Notes: generated by a model from the letters alone, not told the origin. Positions 35,154 to 44,555 are shown, counted from the stretch's first letter. The stretch: DNA of 64,000 nt from Pseudorhizobium pelagicum (GCA_000722615.1 JOKI01000010.1:62001-126000), one strand, 5' to 3'. Numbers and translations: made by a program.

Positions 35154-35992
35154 ACGAGACGCTTCAGCTGCTGATCCTGCCGTTCCAGATCGACTTCATG
35201 CAGCGCGCCTTCCTGGTGACCCTGATGATTGCGGCACCCATGGCCATCCTCTCCTGCTTCCTCGTCTTGAAGGGCTGGTCGCTGATGGGGGATGCGGTCT
35301 CGCACGCGGTCTTTCCCGGCATCGTGCTGGCCTATATCCTGTCGATCCCGCTCGCCGTCGGCGCCTTCGCCGCGGGCATGACTTGCGCGCTCGCGGCCGG
35401 CTTCCTCAAGGAAAACAGCCGCATCAAGGAAGACACGGTGCTCGGCATCGTCTTTTCCGGCATGTTCGGGCTGGGCCTCGTCCTCTACGTGAAGGTGCAG
35501 AGCGATGTGCATCTCGACCACATCCTGTTCGGCGACATGCTCGGCATCCTGCCGCGCGACCTCCTGGAAACGGGCCTGATCGCGCTGGCAAGCCTCGCCT
35601 TCCTGGTTTCCCTGCGCAAGGACCTCCTGCTGCATGCCTTCGACGAGCAGCATGCCAAGGCGATCGGCCTGCCGACGCGGCTTCTGCACTACGGGCTGCT
35701 GGCCGTGCTGTCTCTGACGGTGGTGGGCGCGCTGAAGGCCGTCGGCATCATCCTGGCGATCGCCATGGTCGTCGCCCCCGGCGCCATCGCCTTCCTGCTG
35801 ACGAAGCGGTTCGAGAGCATGCTGCTCGTCGCCATCGCCGTCGCGCTCGGCTCGTCGCTGACCGGCATCTACGCGAGCTTCCTCATCGACAGCGCGCCCG
35901 CCCCGACGATCGTGCTCGTGATGACGGCGATCTTCATCATCGCGTTCGTCAGGACGATGATCTCGAACCGGGGCAAGCCCGCCGCCGCCTGA
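35150..35992 (+). CDS. sitD: Manganese (iron) ABC transporter permease
   Basis: 280-aa ABC-3 family permease, paralogous to SitC (shared LKGWSLMGDAVSHAVFPGIVLAY, AFDEQHAKAIGL and MVVAPGAIAFLLTKRFE segments). The ATG overlaps the sitC stop by 4 bp. Last gene of sitABCD; the yefM promoter begins 9 bp after its stop. Confidence 0.93.
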   Translation: MNETLQLLILPFQIDFMQRAFLVTLMIAAPMAILSCFLVLKGWSLMGDAVSHAVFPGIVLAYILSIPLAVGAFAAGMTCALAAGFLKENSRIKEDTVLGIVFSGMFGLGLVLYVKVQSDVHLDHILFGDMLGILPRDLLETGLIALASLAFLVSLRKDLLLHAFDEQHAKAIGLPTRLLHYGLLAVLSLTVVGALKAVGIILAIAMVVAPGAIAFLLTKRFESMLLVAIAVALGSSLTGIYASFLIDSAPAPTIVLVMTAIFIIAFVRTMISNRGKPAAA

Positions 35993-36000
35993 CCCGAAGA

Positions 36001-36037
36001 TTGACATTCCCGCTCAATCTGTACATATACCCGTACA
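36001..36037 (+). promoter_or_regulatory. yefM-yoeB promoter and operator
   Basis: TTGACA (36001-36006) and CATATA 17 bp later form a good promoter. Two GTACA cores (TGTACA at 36020, CGTACA at 36032) overlap the -10 and lie 12 bp apart, on one DNA face. In E. coli the YefM-YoeB operator also uses TGTACA cores at this spacing, so autoregulation by the complex is likely. Confidence 0.65.
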
Positions 36038-36058
36038 TTCCGGAACAGGAGAGCCACC

Positions 36059-36310
36059 TTGGCCCACGTCCGTTTGACCGAATTCAGACAGAATATTGCG
36101 ACCCACTTCGACAACGTGATCGCCTCTCGCGCGCCTTTGCTTGTCACCCGTCAAGGGTCGGAGGCATTGGTTCTGATCGCTGAGGGCGAATACGAGAGCA
36201 TGCAGGAAACTCTGCATCTTCTCTCCACGCCGGCAAACTCTGATCGGTTGCGCGAGAGCATGGCACAGCTTCGCAGAGGTGAATTGATCGAGAAAGACCC
36301 GACCCTCTGA
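36059..36310 (+). CDS. yefM: YefM/Phd family antitoxin
   Basis: 83 aa beginning at a TTG codon (36059) preceded by AGGAGAG; no ATG fits. Phd/YefM fold: VRLTEFRQNIATHFDNVIASRAPLLVTRQGSEALVLIAEGEYESMQETLHLL forms the DNA-binding N-terminal domain, and the flexible C-terminus (~60-83) should mask YoeB. It is one base upstream of yoeB and probably represses the promoter with it. Confidence 0.9.
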   Translation: MAHVRLTEFRQNIATHFDNVIASRAPLLVTRQGSEALVLIAEGEYESMQETLHLLSTPANSDRLRESMAQLRRGELIEKDPTL

Positions 36311-36311
36311 C

Positions 36312-36584
36312 ATGAACCTGCTCTGGACGGGATATTCCTGGGAAGAGTACGAACACTGGCAGAACGTTGATCCGTCCATGGTGGAGAAGATCAACGCGTT
36401 GATCAGGGATGCGAAGAGATCCCCGTTCAAGGGCCTCGGAAAACCTGAGCCGCTGAAGGGAGACCTGTCTGGGTTCTGGTCGCGGCGCATTCTTGGAGAA
36501 CACAGACTGGTGTACCGTGTCTCGGGCAAGGGAAGCAACCAGCAACTCGAGATTATCCAGTGCCGCTTCCACTATGAGAAATAG
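36312..36584 (+). CDS. yoeB: YoeB/Txe family mRNA interferase toxin
   Basis: 90 aa, full length. Catalytic residues of YoeB can be placed: Glu46 (GKPEPLKG), Arg65 (GEHRLVYRV) and the terminal His87-Tyr88 (CRFHYEK). It cleaves mRNA in the ribosomal A site. No damage to the gene is seen, so the module appears functional. Confidence 0.92.
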   Translation: MNLLWTGYSWEEYEHWQNVDPSMVEKINALIRDAKRSPFKGLGKPEPLKGDLSGFWSRRILGEHRLVYRVSGKGSNQQLEIIQCRFHYEK

Positions 36585-36683
36585 TGGAAGTCGGACGTAA
36601 GCAATACGCTGGGACGGCCCGCACAGATGAGGCCAGCGGGAGCGAGCACCAGCCCGCGTGTAAATCTTGCTGCATCATGCATC

Positions 36684-36712
36684 AAAAAAGGCCCACCGAA
36701 GCGGCGGGCCTT
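36684..36712 (-). terminator. Rho-independent terminator of tal
   Basis: On the minus strand AAGGCCC(G)CCG pairs with CGG(T)GGGCCTT around a 3-nt loop and is followed by six T residues, 30 bp after the tal stop. Strong intrinsic terminator. Confidence 0.85.
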
Positions 36713-36742
36713 GCTTGAGGACATGAAGTTCTCGGCAGGCCC

Positions 36743-37702
36743 TCAGGCCGCGGCCAGTTCCTTCTTGACCATCTCGCGCAGGCCGACGAGATCCTTGGCG
36801 AAGGAGCGGATGCCTTCCGACAGCTTCTCGGTCGCCATCGCATCCTCGTTGAGCATCCAGCGGAACTTCTTCTCGTCGATCGGGAAGAAGGCATCCTCGG
36901 TGATGTTGTCGGGCGAGAGCTTGCGCTCCAGCGTGCCCTGATCCTTGTCCAGTTCGTCGAGCAGCGCCGGGCTGATCGTCAGGCGGTCGCAGCCGGCGAG
37001 CGCTTCGATCTCGCCGACGTTGCGGAACGAGGCGCCCATGACGATAGTCTCGATGCCGTTGGCCTTGTAGTAGTTGTAGATGTCGCGCACCGAAACGACG
37101 CCCGGATCGGTTTCCGAGGTGTATTCCTGGCCGGTCGACTTCTTGTACCAGTCGAGGATGCGCCCGACGAAGGGCGAGATCAGGAAGGCCTTGGCATCGG
37201 CGCAGGCAATCGCCTGGGCCTTGGAGAAGAGCAGAGTCAGGTTGCAGTCGATGCCTTCGGTCTGCAGCACTTCCGCGGCCTTAATGCCTTCCCAGGTGGA
37301 GGCAAGCTTGATCAGGATGCGCTCGCGCTCGATGCCGCGCTCCTTGTAGGCGGTGATGATGCCATGCGCCTTGGCGATCGAGGCCTCCGTGTCGAAGGAG
37401 AGATCGGCGTCGACTTCGGTCGAGACGCGGCCCGGAACGATATTGGCAAGAGCGGCACCCACGGAGATCGCCAGACGGTCGGCAACCGCCGCAACCACGG
37501 CATCGGAGCCGCCGTTCTGCGACTTGCCCCAGGTGATCGCTTCCTTGACGGCATCGGCAAACATCGGCGTGCCGAGTGCCTTCAAGACGATCGTCGGGTT
37601 GGTGGTGCAATCCACCGGCTTCAGCCGGGCAACCGCCTCGATGTCGCCGGTATCGGCGACGACCGTGGTCATGGAACGGAGCTGTTCGAGTTTGGAGGTC
37701 AT
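36743..37702 (-). CDS. tal: Transaldolase
   Basis: 319-aa class I transaldolase of the TalB type. The frame is open to 37783, but ATG 37702 gives the canonical N-terminus [20 protein letters not shown]. The [11 protein letters not shown] strand, Schiff-base Lys132 ([16 protein letters not shown]), [34 protein letters not shown] and [24 protein letters not shown] are all present. It transfers dihydroxyacetone units in the pentose phosphate pathway, matching the pentose catabolism encoded nearby. A SorC-family regulator gene is divergent. Confidence 0.96.
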   Translation of the reverse strand: MTSKLEQLRSMTTVVADTGDIEAVARLKPVDCTTNPTIVLKALGTPMFADAVKEAITWGKSQNGGSDAVVAAVADRLAISVGAALANIVPGRVSTEVDADLSFDTEASIAKAHGIITAYKERGIERERILIKLASTWEGIKAAEVLQTEGIDCNLTLLFSKAQAIACADAKAFLISPFVGRILDWYKKSTGQEYTSETDPGVVSVRDIYNYYKANGIETIVMGASFRNVGEIEALAGCDRLTISPALLDELDKDQGTLERKLSPDNITEDAFFPIDEKKFRWMLNEDAMATEKLSEGIRSFAKDLVGLREMVKKELAAA

Positions 37703-37824
37703 CCCGGCATATCCCTTGGATAGTGGTGGTAAATGGTTGGCCGATCGCATCCCTCTGGAGACGCGCCCTGGAGGAACTATCATCAGCCGAACATGGCGAA
37801 GTCAAGACATTTGCGCAATTGGAT

Positions 37825-37843
37825 CGACATAAGTATCATGTCG
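37825..37843. promoter_or_regulatory. Inverted repeat between tal and the SorC regulator gene
   Basis: CGACAT, a 7-bp AT-rich spacer, and ATGTCG form an inverted repeat 36 bp before the regulator TTG start, in the 176-bp divergent region. A candidate operator for the SorC-type regulator, possibly acting on both promoters. Confidence 0.4.
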
Positions 37844-37878
37844 TACACTATGCCAGTTCACGCAATGCCGGAGCACCC

Positions 37879-38859
37879 TTGGCCAAACTCAGACGCGAAA
37901 CCCATCCCAGCATAGCCGAAGCCTCGTCGCTGCGTCTGCGCGCCGCCTGGCTCTACTACAACCAGGGCCTGACGCAGAAGGATGTCGCCGAGCGGCTGGG
38001 CGTGAGCCGGTCGACGGTGATCCGCATGCTGGACGAGGCGATGAAGCGCTCCGAGGTGCAGATCTGGATCAATGCCGGCATCGACGAGTGCCTGTCGCTC
38101 GCCACCCAGCTGGAAGAGGCCTATGGCCTGGACGAGGCGATCGTCGTGCCCGAGACGAAGGACGCGGGCGCCGAGGCACTGGCCGCTGCGGTGGGGCTGG
38201 CGCTCGGCCAGTTCCTGTCCGAAGTGATCCAGGACGACATGACCATCGGCGTCGGCTGGGGCCGGACGATGACGGCGTCGCTGGCAAGCTTCCGCCCGCC
38301 GCGCCGCCAGGGCTGCAAGGTGGTCTCGCTGCTGGGTGGCATCGTCGCCGTCCACCAGACAAACCCGATCGACTACACCTGGCGCTTGGCGAGCCAGTTT
38401 GGCGCCGAATGCTACATGTTCCTGGCGCCGCTGCTGGTGGATTCGGTCAAGACCAAGCGGGCGCTGATCGAGGAATGCGGCTTGAAGGCGATCTACGAGC
38501 TGGCCGAGAAGATGGACCTGGCGGTCGTCAGCTGCGGCGACATCGGCCCGCAGTCGACCTCGCTGTCGGAAGGCTTCATCTCCAAGACGGAACTCGACGA
38601 GCTCATCGCCGCCGGCTGCGTCTGCGACACCATGTTCAACTTCCTCGACGCCGAGGGCCGCTCAGTGAAGCATCCGATCAACGAAAGGGTGATGTCCGTC
38701 GACCTCGACACGCTGAAGACGGCCAAGCACATCGTCCTCTCCTCCGGCGGCGCCCATCGGGCGGTGGCGATCCGCGCCACCATCCGCCGCATCGGCTGCA
38801 ACACGCTGATCACCGACGAGAGCGCGGCACGGGAGCTGGTGCGGCTGGCTCAGGCGTAA
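37879..38859 (+). CDS. SorC family sugar-binding transcriptional regulator
   Basis: 326 aa from a TTG (37879) with GGAG 5 nt upstream; longer frames upstream lack a site and conserved sequence. N-terminal helix-turn-helix: SSLRLRAAWLYYNQGLTQKDVAERLGVSRSTVIRMLDEAMKRSEVQI. The effector domain (residues ~60-326, e.g. IGVGWGRTMTASLASF, ALIEECGLKAIYELAEKMDLAVVSCGDIG) resembles phosphosugar-binding SorC/DeoR proteins. Divergence from tal suggests control by a pentose phosphate or polyol phosphate. Confidence 0.87.
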   Translation: MAKLRRETHPSIAEASSLRLRAAWLYYNQGLTQKDVAERLGVSRSTVIRMLDEAMKRSEVQIWINAGIDECLSLATQLEEAYGLDEAIVVPETKDAGAEALAAAVGLALGQFLSEVIQDDMTIGVGWGRTMTASLASFRPPRRQGCKVVSLLGGIVAVHQTNPIDYTWRLASQFGAECYMFLAPLLVDSVKTKRALIEECGLKAIYELAEKMDLAVVSCGDIGPQSTSLSEGFISKTELDELIAAGCVCDTMFNFLDAEGRSVKHPINERVMSVDLDTLKTAKHIVLSSGGAHRAVAIRATIRRIGCNTLITDESAARELVRLAQA

Positions 38860-38889
38860 CTGCCGTAACGTCAGTCTTCGCCGATGAAG

Positions 38890-39240
38890 CTAGGCAGATG
38901 CCTTTTGGAGATCCATGGAATCATGGAGGATGCGGCCGACGCCGACCAGTGTGGGTTGAAGCTCGCGAAACAGGATCAGGTGGCGGGGTCGGCGGACGAT
39001 GCCGGTGACATGGCGAGCTCAGTCGCGACTGTGGCGAAGGTGATAGCTTCGGACATCTGGAGCAAGATCCACCCGGGCGATACTTCCGTTTCGGTGAGGA
39101 TCTGCAGCCAGATCTTTCAGGGCCGTCACCAGAAGCCATTCGTACCGCAACCGCGCCTCGCTGCCGAAGTTCTCATGGGTGCGTGCGAGGATTTCGACTA
39201 TGTCGGATTCAGCAGCGGACGAAAGGCGAAGCTCAGCCAT
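38890..39240 (-). pseudogene. parE: ParE/RelE-family toxin gene broken by an in-frame TGA
   Basis: The first 73 codons (MAELRLSSAAESDIVEILARTHENFGSEARLRYEWLL...RSYHLRHSRD) are typical ParE. A TGA at 39019-39021 then stops the frame. Without it, the same frame continues for 42 more codons (ARHVTGIVRRPRHLILFREL...) with the conserved C-terminal RPRHLILFR strand, to a TAG at 38890. Changing TGA to CGA restores a full-length toxin of normal size, so a recent nonsense mutation is the simplest reading. The start overlaps parD by 8 bp. Confidence 0.75.
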
Positions 39241-39538
39241 TACCCTTCGGGCCTGATTGCCGGGCTCGCCCTGCGGCGCGGCTGCCGAGGTCGGCAATAT
39301 ACTCTTCCAGACCAACTACCGGGACGTCTGTGAAGCTGCCTTCCTCCAGATCGCTGAAACCCACCCGTGCTGCTTCGCGAAGCACTTCGAGCTGGGCCGC
39401 CTCCAGTTGCTCGCGTTGTTCGACAAGCCGCAGCCCTTCGCGCATCACTTCACTGGCATTTTGATAGCGGCCGGATTTCACCAGGCGGTCGATCACGCTC
39501 TGATGGTGTTCGGTCAGGACGACATTCCGAGTGGGCAT
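39233..39538 (-). CDS. parD: ParD-type ribbon-helix-helix antitoxin
   Basis: 101 aa from ATG 39538 (GAGGAGA upstream; the frame is open to 39604). The N-terminal ribbon-helix-helix MPTRNVVLTEHHQSVIDRLVKSGRYQNASEVMREGLRLVEQRE is typical of ParD/CC2985 antitoxins and binds its own promoter. The acidic C-terminus would wrap the toxin. It is intact while its partner parE is interrupted, so it may persist as an orphan antitoxin. Confidence 0.88.
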   Translation of the reverse strand: MPTRNVVLTEHHQSVIDRLVKSGRYQNASEVMREGLRLVEQREQLEAAQLEVLREAARVGFSDLEEGSFTDVPVVGLEEYIADLGSRAAGRARQSGPKGNG

Positions 39539-39613
39539 GAGCGTCTCCTCATCATTGATGGTCAGACGGTACACCCGATGGCATATTCTGCCAACACCGA
39601 TCAAGAAGCCGGT

Positions 39614-40495
39614 TCACGCGTTCCCCGCTTCCCACCCGAGGATCGCCCGCTTGCGCGTCAGTCCCCAGTGGTAGCCGGTCAGTGCGCCGCTCTTGCCGAG
39701 CGCTCGGTGGCAGGGCACCACGAAGGAGATCGGGTTGCGGCCGATGGCGGCGCCGACGGCGCGGCTGGCGGTCGGCTGGCCGATGTCGCGCGCCACATGC
39801 GAATAGGTGACCGCCTTGCCGAAGGGGATCTTCAACAGGCTCTGCCAGACGCGCACCTGGAAGTCGGACCCGATCAGCACGACCTTCAGCGGCTGTTCGG
39901 CCGACCAGAGCGACTTGTCGAAGATCCGCCGGATGTAAGGCGCCGTCATCTCGAGGTCTTCGACATAGGCCGCATTCGGCCAGCGGCAGGTCATGTCGTC
40001 CAGGCATGCCTTCTCACCACCGAAATCGGCGAACGCGAGCCCCGCCAGTCCGCGCTCCGTCGCCATGACCAGCGCCACACCGAAGGGCGAAGGATGGAAG
40101 CCGTAACGGATGGTAAGCCCGCCGCCGCGCGCCTTCCACTCTCCGGGCGACATCGCCTCGTGGGTGACGAAGAGATCGTGCAGCCGGCCGGGTCCCGACA
40201 GGCCGACCTCATAGGAGGTTTCCAGCAGCGGCAGGCCCTCGTGCCCGAGCAACCGCTTGGCATGGTCGAGCGTCACGGCCTGCAGGAAGGCCTTGGGAGA
40301 CAGCCCGGCCCAGCGGGTGAACACCTTCTGCAGCTGCGTCGGCGACTGGCCGATCTCGGCGGCGATGCTGTCGAGCGACGGTTGTGCGCGGTAGTCGATG
40401 GTGATGAGCTCGATCACCCGGCGTACGGTCTCGTAATCGTCGCCTTCGGGCGTCGCGTCGAATGCGGGTTCTGCGATCTGGGCAAATGCGTTCAT
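39614..40495 (-). CDS. AraC-type HTH / O6-methylguanine-DNA methyltransferase fusion (Ada-like)
   Basis: 293 aa from ATG 40495 (AAGGAGA upstream). Residues ~25-120 are an AraC helix-turn-helix domain (DSIAAEIGQSPTQLQKVFTRWAGLSPKAFLQAVTLDHAKRLL). Residues ~130-293 are a methyltransferase domain with the acceptor Cys262 in the VPCHR motif and the KIPFGKAVTYSHVA DNA-binding region. The Cys-rich N-terminal domain of E. coli Ada is absent, so methylphosphotriester sensing by that domain is not available. It repairs O6-methylguanine directly and may regulate transcription. Confidence 0.92.
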   Translation of the reverse strand: MNAFAQIAEPAFDATPEGDDYETVRRVIELITIDYRAQPSLDSIAAEIGQSPTQLQKVFTRWAGLSPKAFLQAVTLDHAKRLLGHEGLPLLETSYEVGLSGPGRLHDLFVTHEAMSPGEWKARGGGLTIRYGFHPSPFGVALVMATERGLAGLAFADFGGEKACLDDMTCRWPNAAYVEDLEMTAPYIRRIFDKSLWSAEQPLKVVLIGSDFQVRVWQSLLKIPFGKAVTYSHVARDIGQPTASRAVGAAIGRNPISFVVPCHRALGKSGALTGYHWGLTRKRAILGWEAGNA

Positions 40496-40561
40496 TGCCG
40501 GTCTCCTTTGCCAGTACAATGCCCCCTCACCCGCGTCCGGGCCACCCGTTTCTTGCGGCCC

Positions 40562-41044
40562 TCACAGTCTTTGGGTGACGGTCGCCAGCGCCCCGCGGAA
40601 GGCCTTGGCAAAGCTCTCCCGGTCATCGGGGTTGAGGAAGGAGCCGACGTCGGTCGAGCGCCCCTCGCCCGTCACATACATCGAGGTGATGCCGAATTCC
40701 TCGTGACGGTTGACCCCGAAGCGGGCCCAGAAAGGGTTGAAGCGGTGCTCCACCACCCGTCCCGCCGGCGAGACCTTGCGGATCGACAGATTGGTGCGCG
40801 AGACCGTGACCTCTTCCTTGGCGCGGCCCGAGCGGTAGCTGAGCCGCAGGGCGATGTAGAGGCCAAGAAAATCGAGGCCGAGGAAGAAGCCGATCGGCCA
40901 GGCGCCGGTCACCATGAAGAACACGCCGTAGATCAGGCAGACGCCGCCCGACAGCGCCAGCAGCACGTGGAAGCCCTGACGCCCGAGCGAGCGATAGGGG
41001 GTGAGCTCGGCCGCAAAGACCGTCGGATCCTCGGACATCTCCAC
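40562..41044 (-). CDS. DUF2244 family membrane protein
   Basis: 160 aa. Two adjacent hydrophobic segments (FHVLLALSGGVCLIYGVFFMVTG and IGFFLGLDFLGLYIALRL, ~25-70) are followed by a soluble beta-rich domain (EEVTVSRTNLSIRKVSPAGRVVEHRFNPFWARF). This is the DUF2244 architecture, found widely in alphaproteobacteria beside nth. Function unknown. AAGGA lies 7 nt before the GTG start at 41044; an in-frame ATG two codons later is an alternative. Divergent from nth. Confidence 0.87.
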   Translation of the reverse strand: MEMSEDPTVFAAELTPYRSLGRQGFHVLLALSGGVCLIYGVFFMVTGAWPIGFFLGLDFLGLYIALRLSYRSGRAKEEVTVSRTNLSIRKVSPAGRVVEHRFNPFWARFGVNRHEEFGITSMYVTGEGRSTDVGSFLNPDDRESFAKAFRGALATVTQRL

Positions 41045-41081
41045 GTTGCTTTCCTTCGCGTGGGCTGGCTATAGAAGCCAT

Positions 41082-41861
41082 ATGGCCATTTCCAAACCCA
41101 AATCCAGCACAGCTTCTTCACAAAAGTCAAATGCGACGGGAAGCCGCGCCCGCCGGCATATCCGCAGCCGCTATTCCAAGGCGGAGATGGAGGAAATCTT
41201 CCGCCGGTTCTCCGTACAGCGGCCCGAGCCGAAGGGCGAGCTGGAGCATTCCAATCCCTTCACCCTGGTGGTCGCCGTGGCGCTGTCGGCGCAGGCGACC
41301 GATGCCGGCGTCAACAAGGCGACGCGGGAGCTGTTCAGGATCGCCGACACGCCGGAAAAGATGCTGGCGCTCGGCGAAGAGGGTGTCACGCAGCACATCA
41401 AGACGATCGGCCTCTACCGCAACAAGGCCAAGAACGTGATCGCGCTGTCGCAGAAGCTGATCGACGACTTCGGCGGCGAAGTGCCAAAGACACTCGACGA
41501 ACTGGTGACGCTGCCGGGCGTCGGGCGCAAGACCGCCAACGTGGTGATGTCCATGGCCTTCGGCATTCCCACGCTTGCCGTCGACACGCATGTCTTCCGC
41601 ATCGGCAACCGCCTGCTGATGGCGCCGGGAAAGACACCGGACGAGGTCGAGGAACGCTTCCTGAAGGTCATCCCCGACCAATATCTCTACCACGCCCACC
41701 ACTGGCTGATCCTGCACGGGCGCTACACCTGCAAGGCGCGCAAGCCCGAATGCGAGCACTGCGTCATCGCCGACCTCTGCAAATCGCCGGAAAAGACCTG
41801 TGACGTGCCGGCGCCGCTGGTCGAACTGCCGCCCCAGCGGATCGGCGACACGGTCGCCTGA
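41082..41861 (+). CDS. nth: Endonuclease III
   Basis: 259 aa with a basic N-terminal extension (~30 residues). Helix-hairpin-helix with the catalytic Lys150 (LPGVGRKTANVV) and Asp168 (AVDTHVFRIGNR), and the four-cysteine cluster Cys217, Cys224, Cys227, Cys233 for a 4Fe-4S centre. A bifunctional DNA glycosylase/AP lyase removing oxidised pyrimidines. Its stop lies one base from the stop of the convergent recQ. Confidence 0.96.
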   Translation: MAISKPKSSTASSQKSNATGSRARRHIRSRYSKAEMEEIFRRFSVQRPEPKGELEHSNPFTLVVAVALSAQATDAGVNKATRELFRIADTPEKMLALGEEGVTQHIKTIGLYRNKAKNVIALSQKLIDDFGGEVPKTLDELVTLPGVGRKTANVVMSMAFGIPTLAVDTHVFRIGNRLLMAPGKTPDEVEERFLKVIPDQYLYHAHHWLILHGRYTCKARKPECEHCVIADLCKSPEKTCDVPAPLVELPPQRIGDTVA

Positions 41862-41862
41862 A

Positions 41863-43722
41863 CTACCGCGTATGCGCCCGGATGACCTCCAGGAAATCCT
41901 CGCCATAGCGTTCGAGCTTGGACTGTCCGACGCCGGAGATGCCGAGCAGTTCGTCGGGGCTGGTCGGCCGTTGGGTCGCGAAGGCAACGAGCGTCGTGTC
42001 CGGGAAGACCACATAGGGGGGCACGGCAAGCCCCTTGGCGATCTCCAGGCGCGTCTGGCGCAACGCCTCGAAGAGCTCCATATCGGCGCCCTCGAGCGAC
42101 GATCTGGCATTGGCGCCACTGGAGGACGCGCCGCGCGATGCCTTGGCGGATGTCGGACGGTCCTTGCGGAACCGCACCTCGCGTTCGCGCCGGAAGACGG
42201 CCCGTGCTTCAGGTCCGAGCTTCAGCGCCCCGAAGGCTTCGTGGTCGACCGTGACGAGGCCGGCCGCCAGCAACTGCCGGTAGACGGACTGCCAGGTCTT
42301 CGACGGCAGATCCTTGCCGGCGCCGAAGACCGGCATCTCGACGTGCCCGAAGCGGCTGGTCTTCTCGTTCTCGTTGCCGAGCAGCACATCGATCAGGTGG
42401 CCCGTGCCGAAGCGCTCGCCCGTCCGGTAGATTGCCGCCAGCGCCTTGATTGCCGCCTCGCTGCCGTCCCAGGTCTCGACGGGCTTCAGGCAGGTATCGC
42501 AATTGCCGCAGGCGCCCGGATGCGCCTCGCCGAAATGCGCCAGGATCGACTGGCGGCGGCAGCCGGGTGTCTCGCAGATGGCCAAGAGCGCATTGAGCTT
42601 GGCGCGCTCGACCCGCTTGATGTCCTCGCTCGACTGACCGCCGTCGATCATCCGGCCGCGCTGGATGACGTCGGCCATGCCATAGGCCATCCAGACGTCC
42701 GACGGCAGGCCATCACGCCCGGCGCGGCCCGTTTCCTGGTAGTAGGCTTCCACGGATCCCGGCAGATCCAGATGGGCGACATAGCGCACGTTCGGCTTGT
42801 CGATGCCCATGCCGAAGGCGACGGTGGCGACGAGGCAGAGATCCTCCTCCTTGAGGAAGGCATCCTGATTGGTATCGCGCACCGACCGATCCATGCCGGC
42901 ATGATAGGCGAGCGCGCGGATGTCCTGCCCGTTCAGCCATTCGGCCGTCTCCTCCACCTTGGCGCGCGACAGGCAATAGACGATGCCGCTCGATCCCTTG
43001 TGGCGGGACAGAAAGCGCAGGAGCTGCTGGCGCGGCTGGTCGCACTCGACGATCTCATAGGCGATGTTGGGACGGTCGAAGGAGGTGGTGAAGACCTCCG
43101 CCGAACGCAGCGCCAGCTTGTCGATGATGTCTTCGCGGGTGTGCGGATCGGCGGTGGCCGTCAGCGCCAGCCGCGGCACGCCGGGATACATCTCCGCCAG
43201 ATGGCCGAGCTCGCGATATTCTGGGCGGAAGTCATGCCCCCATTGCGAGACGCAATGCGCCTCGTCGATGGCAAACAGCGCGATCTTCGTCGAGCGGATC
43301 AATTCCTTGAAGCCGGCGGTCGTGATCCGCTCCGGCGTGACGTAGAGAAGGTCGAGTGTGCCGTCCGCAATCGACCGCCGCACCTCCGAATACTCTTCGG
43401 GAGACAGGGATGAATTCAGCGCCGCGGCCCGCACGCCGAGCTGCTTCAGCGCCTCCACCTGGTCACGCATCAGCGCGATCAGCGGCGAGACGACGATGCC
43501 GACGCCCTCGCGGGCGAGTGCCGGGATCTGGAAGCACAGCGACTTTCCGGCACCGGTGGGAAAGAGGACCACCGCATCGCCGCCCGCGACCACCCGTTCG
43601 ATGACCGCCGCCTGCTTTCCCCGGAAGGCATCATATCCATAGACCTGCTTCAGGATCGCCCGTGGATCCTTCGGCTGCTCGCCATCGAACAGCGCTGCGC
43701 TGATGTTACTGGAGTGCGGCAT
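41863..43722 (-). CDS. recQ: ATP-dependent DNA helicase RecQ
   Basis: 619 aa from ATG 43722. Superfamily 2 motifs: Q-motif [12 protein letters not shown], Walker [21 protein letters not shown] box [19 protein letters not shown], and motif [13 protein letters not shown] zinc-binding region ([29 protein letters not shown]) and winged-helix domain follow, and the C-terminal ~80 residues form an HRDC domain ([28 protein letters not shown]). It unwinds DNA 3'->5' in recombination and stalled-fork repair. Confidence 0.96.
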   Translation of the reverse strand: MPHSSNISAALFDGEQPKDPRAILKQVYGYDAFRGKQAAVIERVVAGGDAVVLFPTGAGKSLCFQIPALAREGVGIVVSPLIALMRDQVEALKQLGVRAAALNSSLSPEEYSEVRRSIADGTLDLLYVTPERITTAGFKELIRSTKIALFAIDEAHCVSQWGHDFRPEYRELGHLAEMYPGVPRLALTATADPHTREDIIDKLALRSAEVFTTSFDRPNIAYEIVECDQPRQQLLRFLSRHKGSSGIVYCLSRAKVEETAEWLNGQDIRALAYHAGMDRSVRDTNQDAFLKEEDLCLVATVAFGMGIDKPNVRYVAHLDLPGSVEAYYQETGRAGRDGLPSDVWMAYGMADVIQRGRMIDGGQSSEDIKRVERAKLNALLAICETPGCRRQSILAHFGEAHPGACGNCDTCLKPVETWDGSEAAIKALAAIYRTGERFGTGHLIDVLLGNENEKTSRFGHVEMPVFGAGKDLPSKTWQSVYRQLLAAGLVTVDHEAFGALKLGPEARAVFRREREVRFRKDRPTSAKASRGASSSGANARSSLEGADMELFEALRQTRLEIAKGLAVPPYVVFPDTTLVAFATQRPTSPDELLGISGVGQSKLERYGEDFLEVIRAHTR

Positions 43723-43808
43723 GATGCGGCTTTCGTGGGAGGATGCAGTCTCCCTCCCATACCGCATCCGGCCGGCTGAAGGGAGCCATAAGGACTGCCT
43801 TCAACAGC

Positions 43809-44555
43809 TCATCGGCCGCTGATCGCCGACTTGGTCCCAGTCTCCATCCGGAAGGCCGTGTCACGCTGCGAGATCAGCTTGTGGAGATGCACCATCAGCC
43901 CGGCCGCAAAGAGCGGAGTCAGCAGGTTGACGATCGGGATCGCCAGGAAGCCGGCGATCAGCAGGCCGGCGAGAAACACCGTGCCACGGTGTTTCGATCG
44001 GAAGGCGCGGGCCTCCGGCGGCGACCGGAAGCGCATGGCCGCGAATTCGAAGAACTCCCGCCCGAGCAGGTAGCCGTTGACGAGGAAGAAGGCGACGAGG
44101 TTGATTCCGGGAATGAACAGGAGCAGCAGGGCGAGGATATTGCCGACGATGACGACGCCGAGAAACTGCAGCGAGCCGATGATCGCCTGGCCGAGAGGCA
44201 TCGGCGTGCCGGGCGCATCGGTCGGGTAATCCCGCTTCTCCACCACCTCGGCGACGTCGTCGAGGAAGAGACCGGCGATCAAGGCCGTGATCGGCGCAAT
44301 CAGCAGGGCAAGCAGCAACGCCAGCCCGACGCCGGCCAGGATGGCGGCGATCAGCGTCAGCCAGCCGGCCCAGTCCGGAACATCCGGCAGGTAGATCGCA
44401 AACCAGGGCCAGATGACCGCGGCGAATGTCTGGCGCAGCGCCAGCCACAGCCCGACCAGCACCAGGATGGTCAGCCCGAGAACCTTCCAGAAGACGGCGC
44501 GCGTCTCCGGGGCAAAGAGGTTGAGGAGCGAACGGCGGGCGGCTTCAATGATCAT
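43809..44555 (-). CDS. EI24/CysZ-like integral membrane protein
   Basis: 248 aa from ATG 44555, 6 nt after GGAG. Hydrophobic segments near 25-45, 60-100, 140-175 and 205-230 and the motif GYLLGREFFEFAAMRF match the EI24 domain family that includes CysZ. CysZ takes up sulfate in E. coli, but alphaproteobacterial members are uncharacterised and no cysteine-biosynthesis genes lie nearby. Function is left open. Confidence 0.83.
   Translation of the reverse strand: MIIEAARRSLLNLFAPETRAVFWKVLGLTILVLVGLWLALRQTFAAVIWPWFAIYLPDVPDWAGWLTLIAAILAGVGLALLLALLIAPITALIAGLFLDDVAEVVEKRDYPTDAPGTPMPLGQAIIGSLQFLGVVIVGNILALLLLFIPGINLVAFFLVNGYLLGREFFEFAAMRFRSPPEARAFRSKHRGTVFLAGLLIAGFLAIPIVNLLTPLFAAGLMVHLHKLISQRDTAFRMETGTKSAISGR

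Noticed and set aside
36627..36941. 104-codon plus-strand frame after yoeB
   Set aside because: It runs through the tal terminator and antisense to tal, with no ribosome site.
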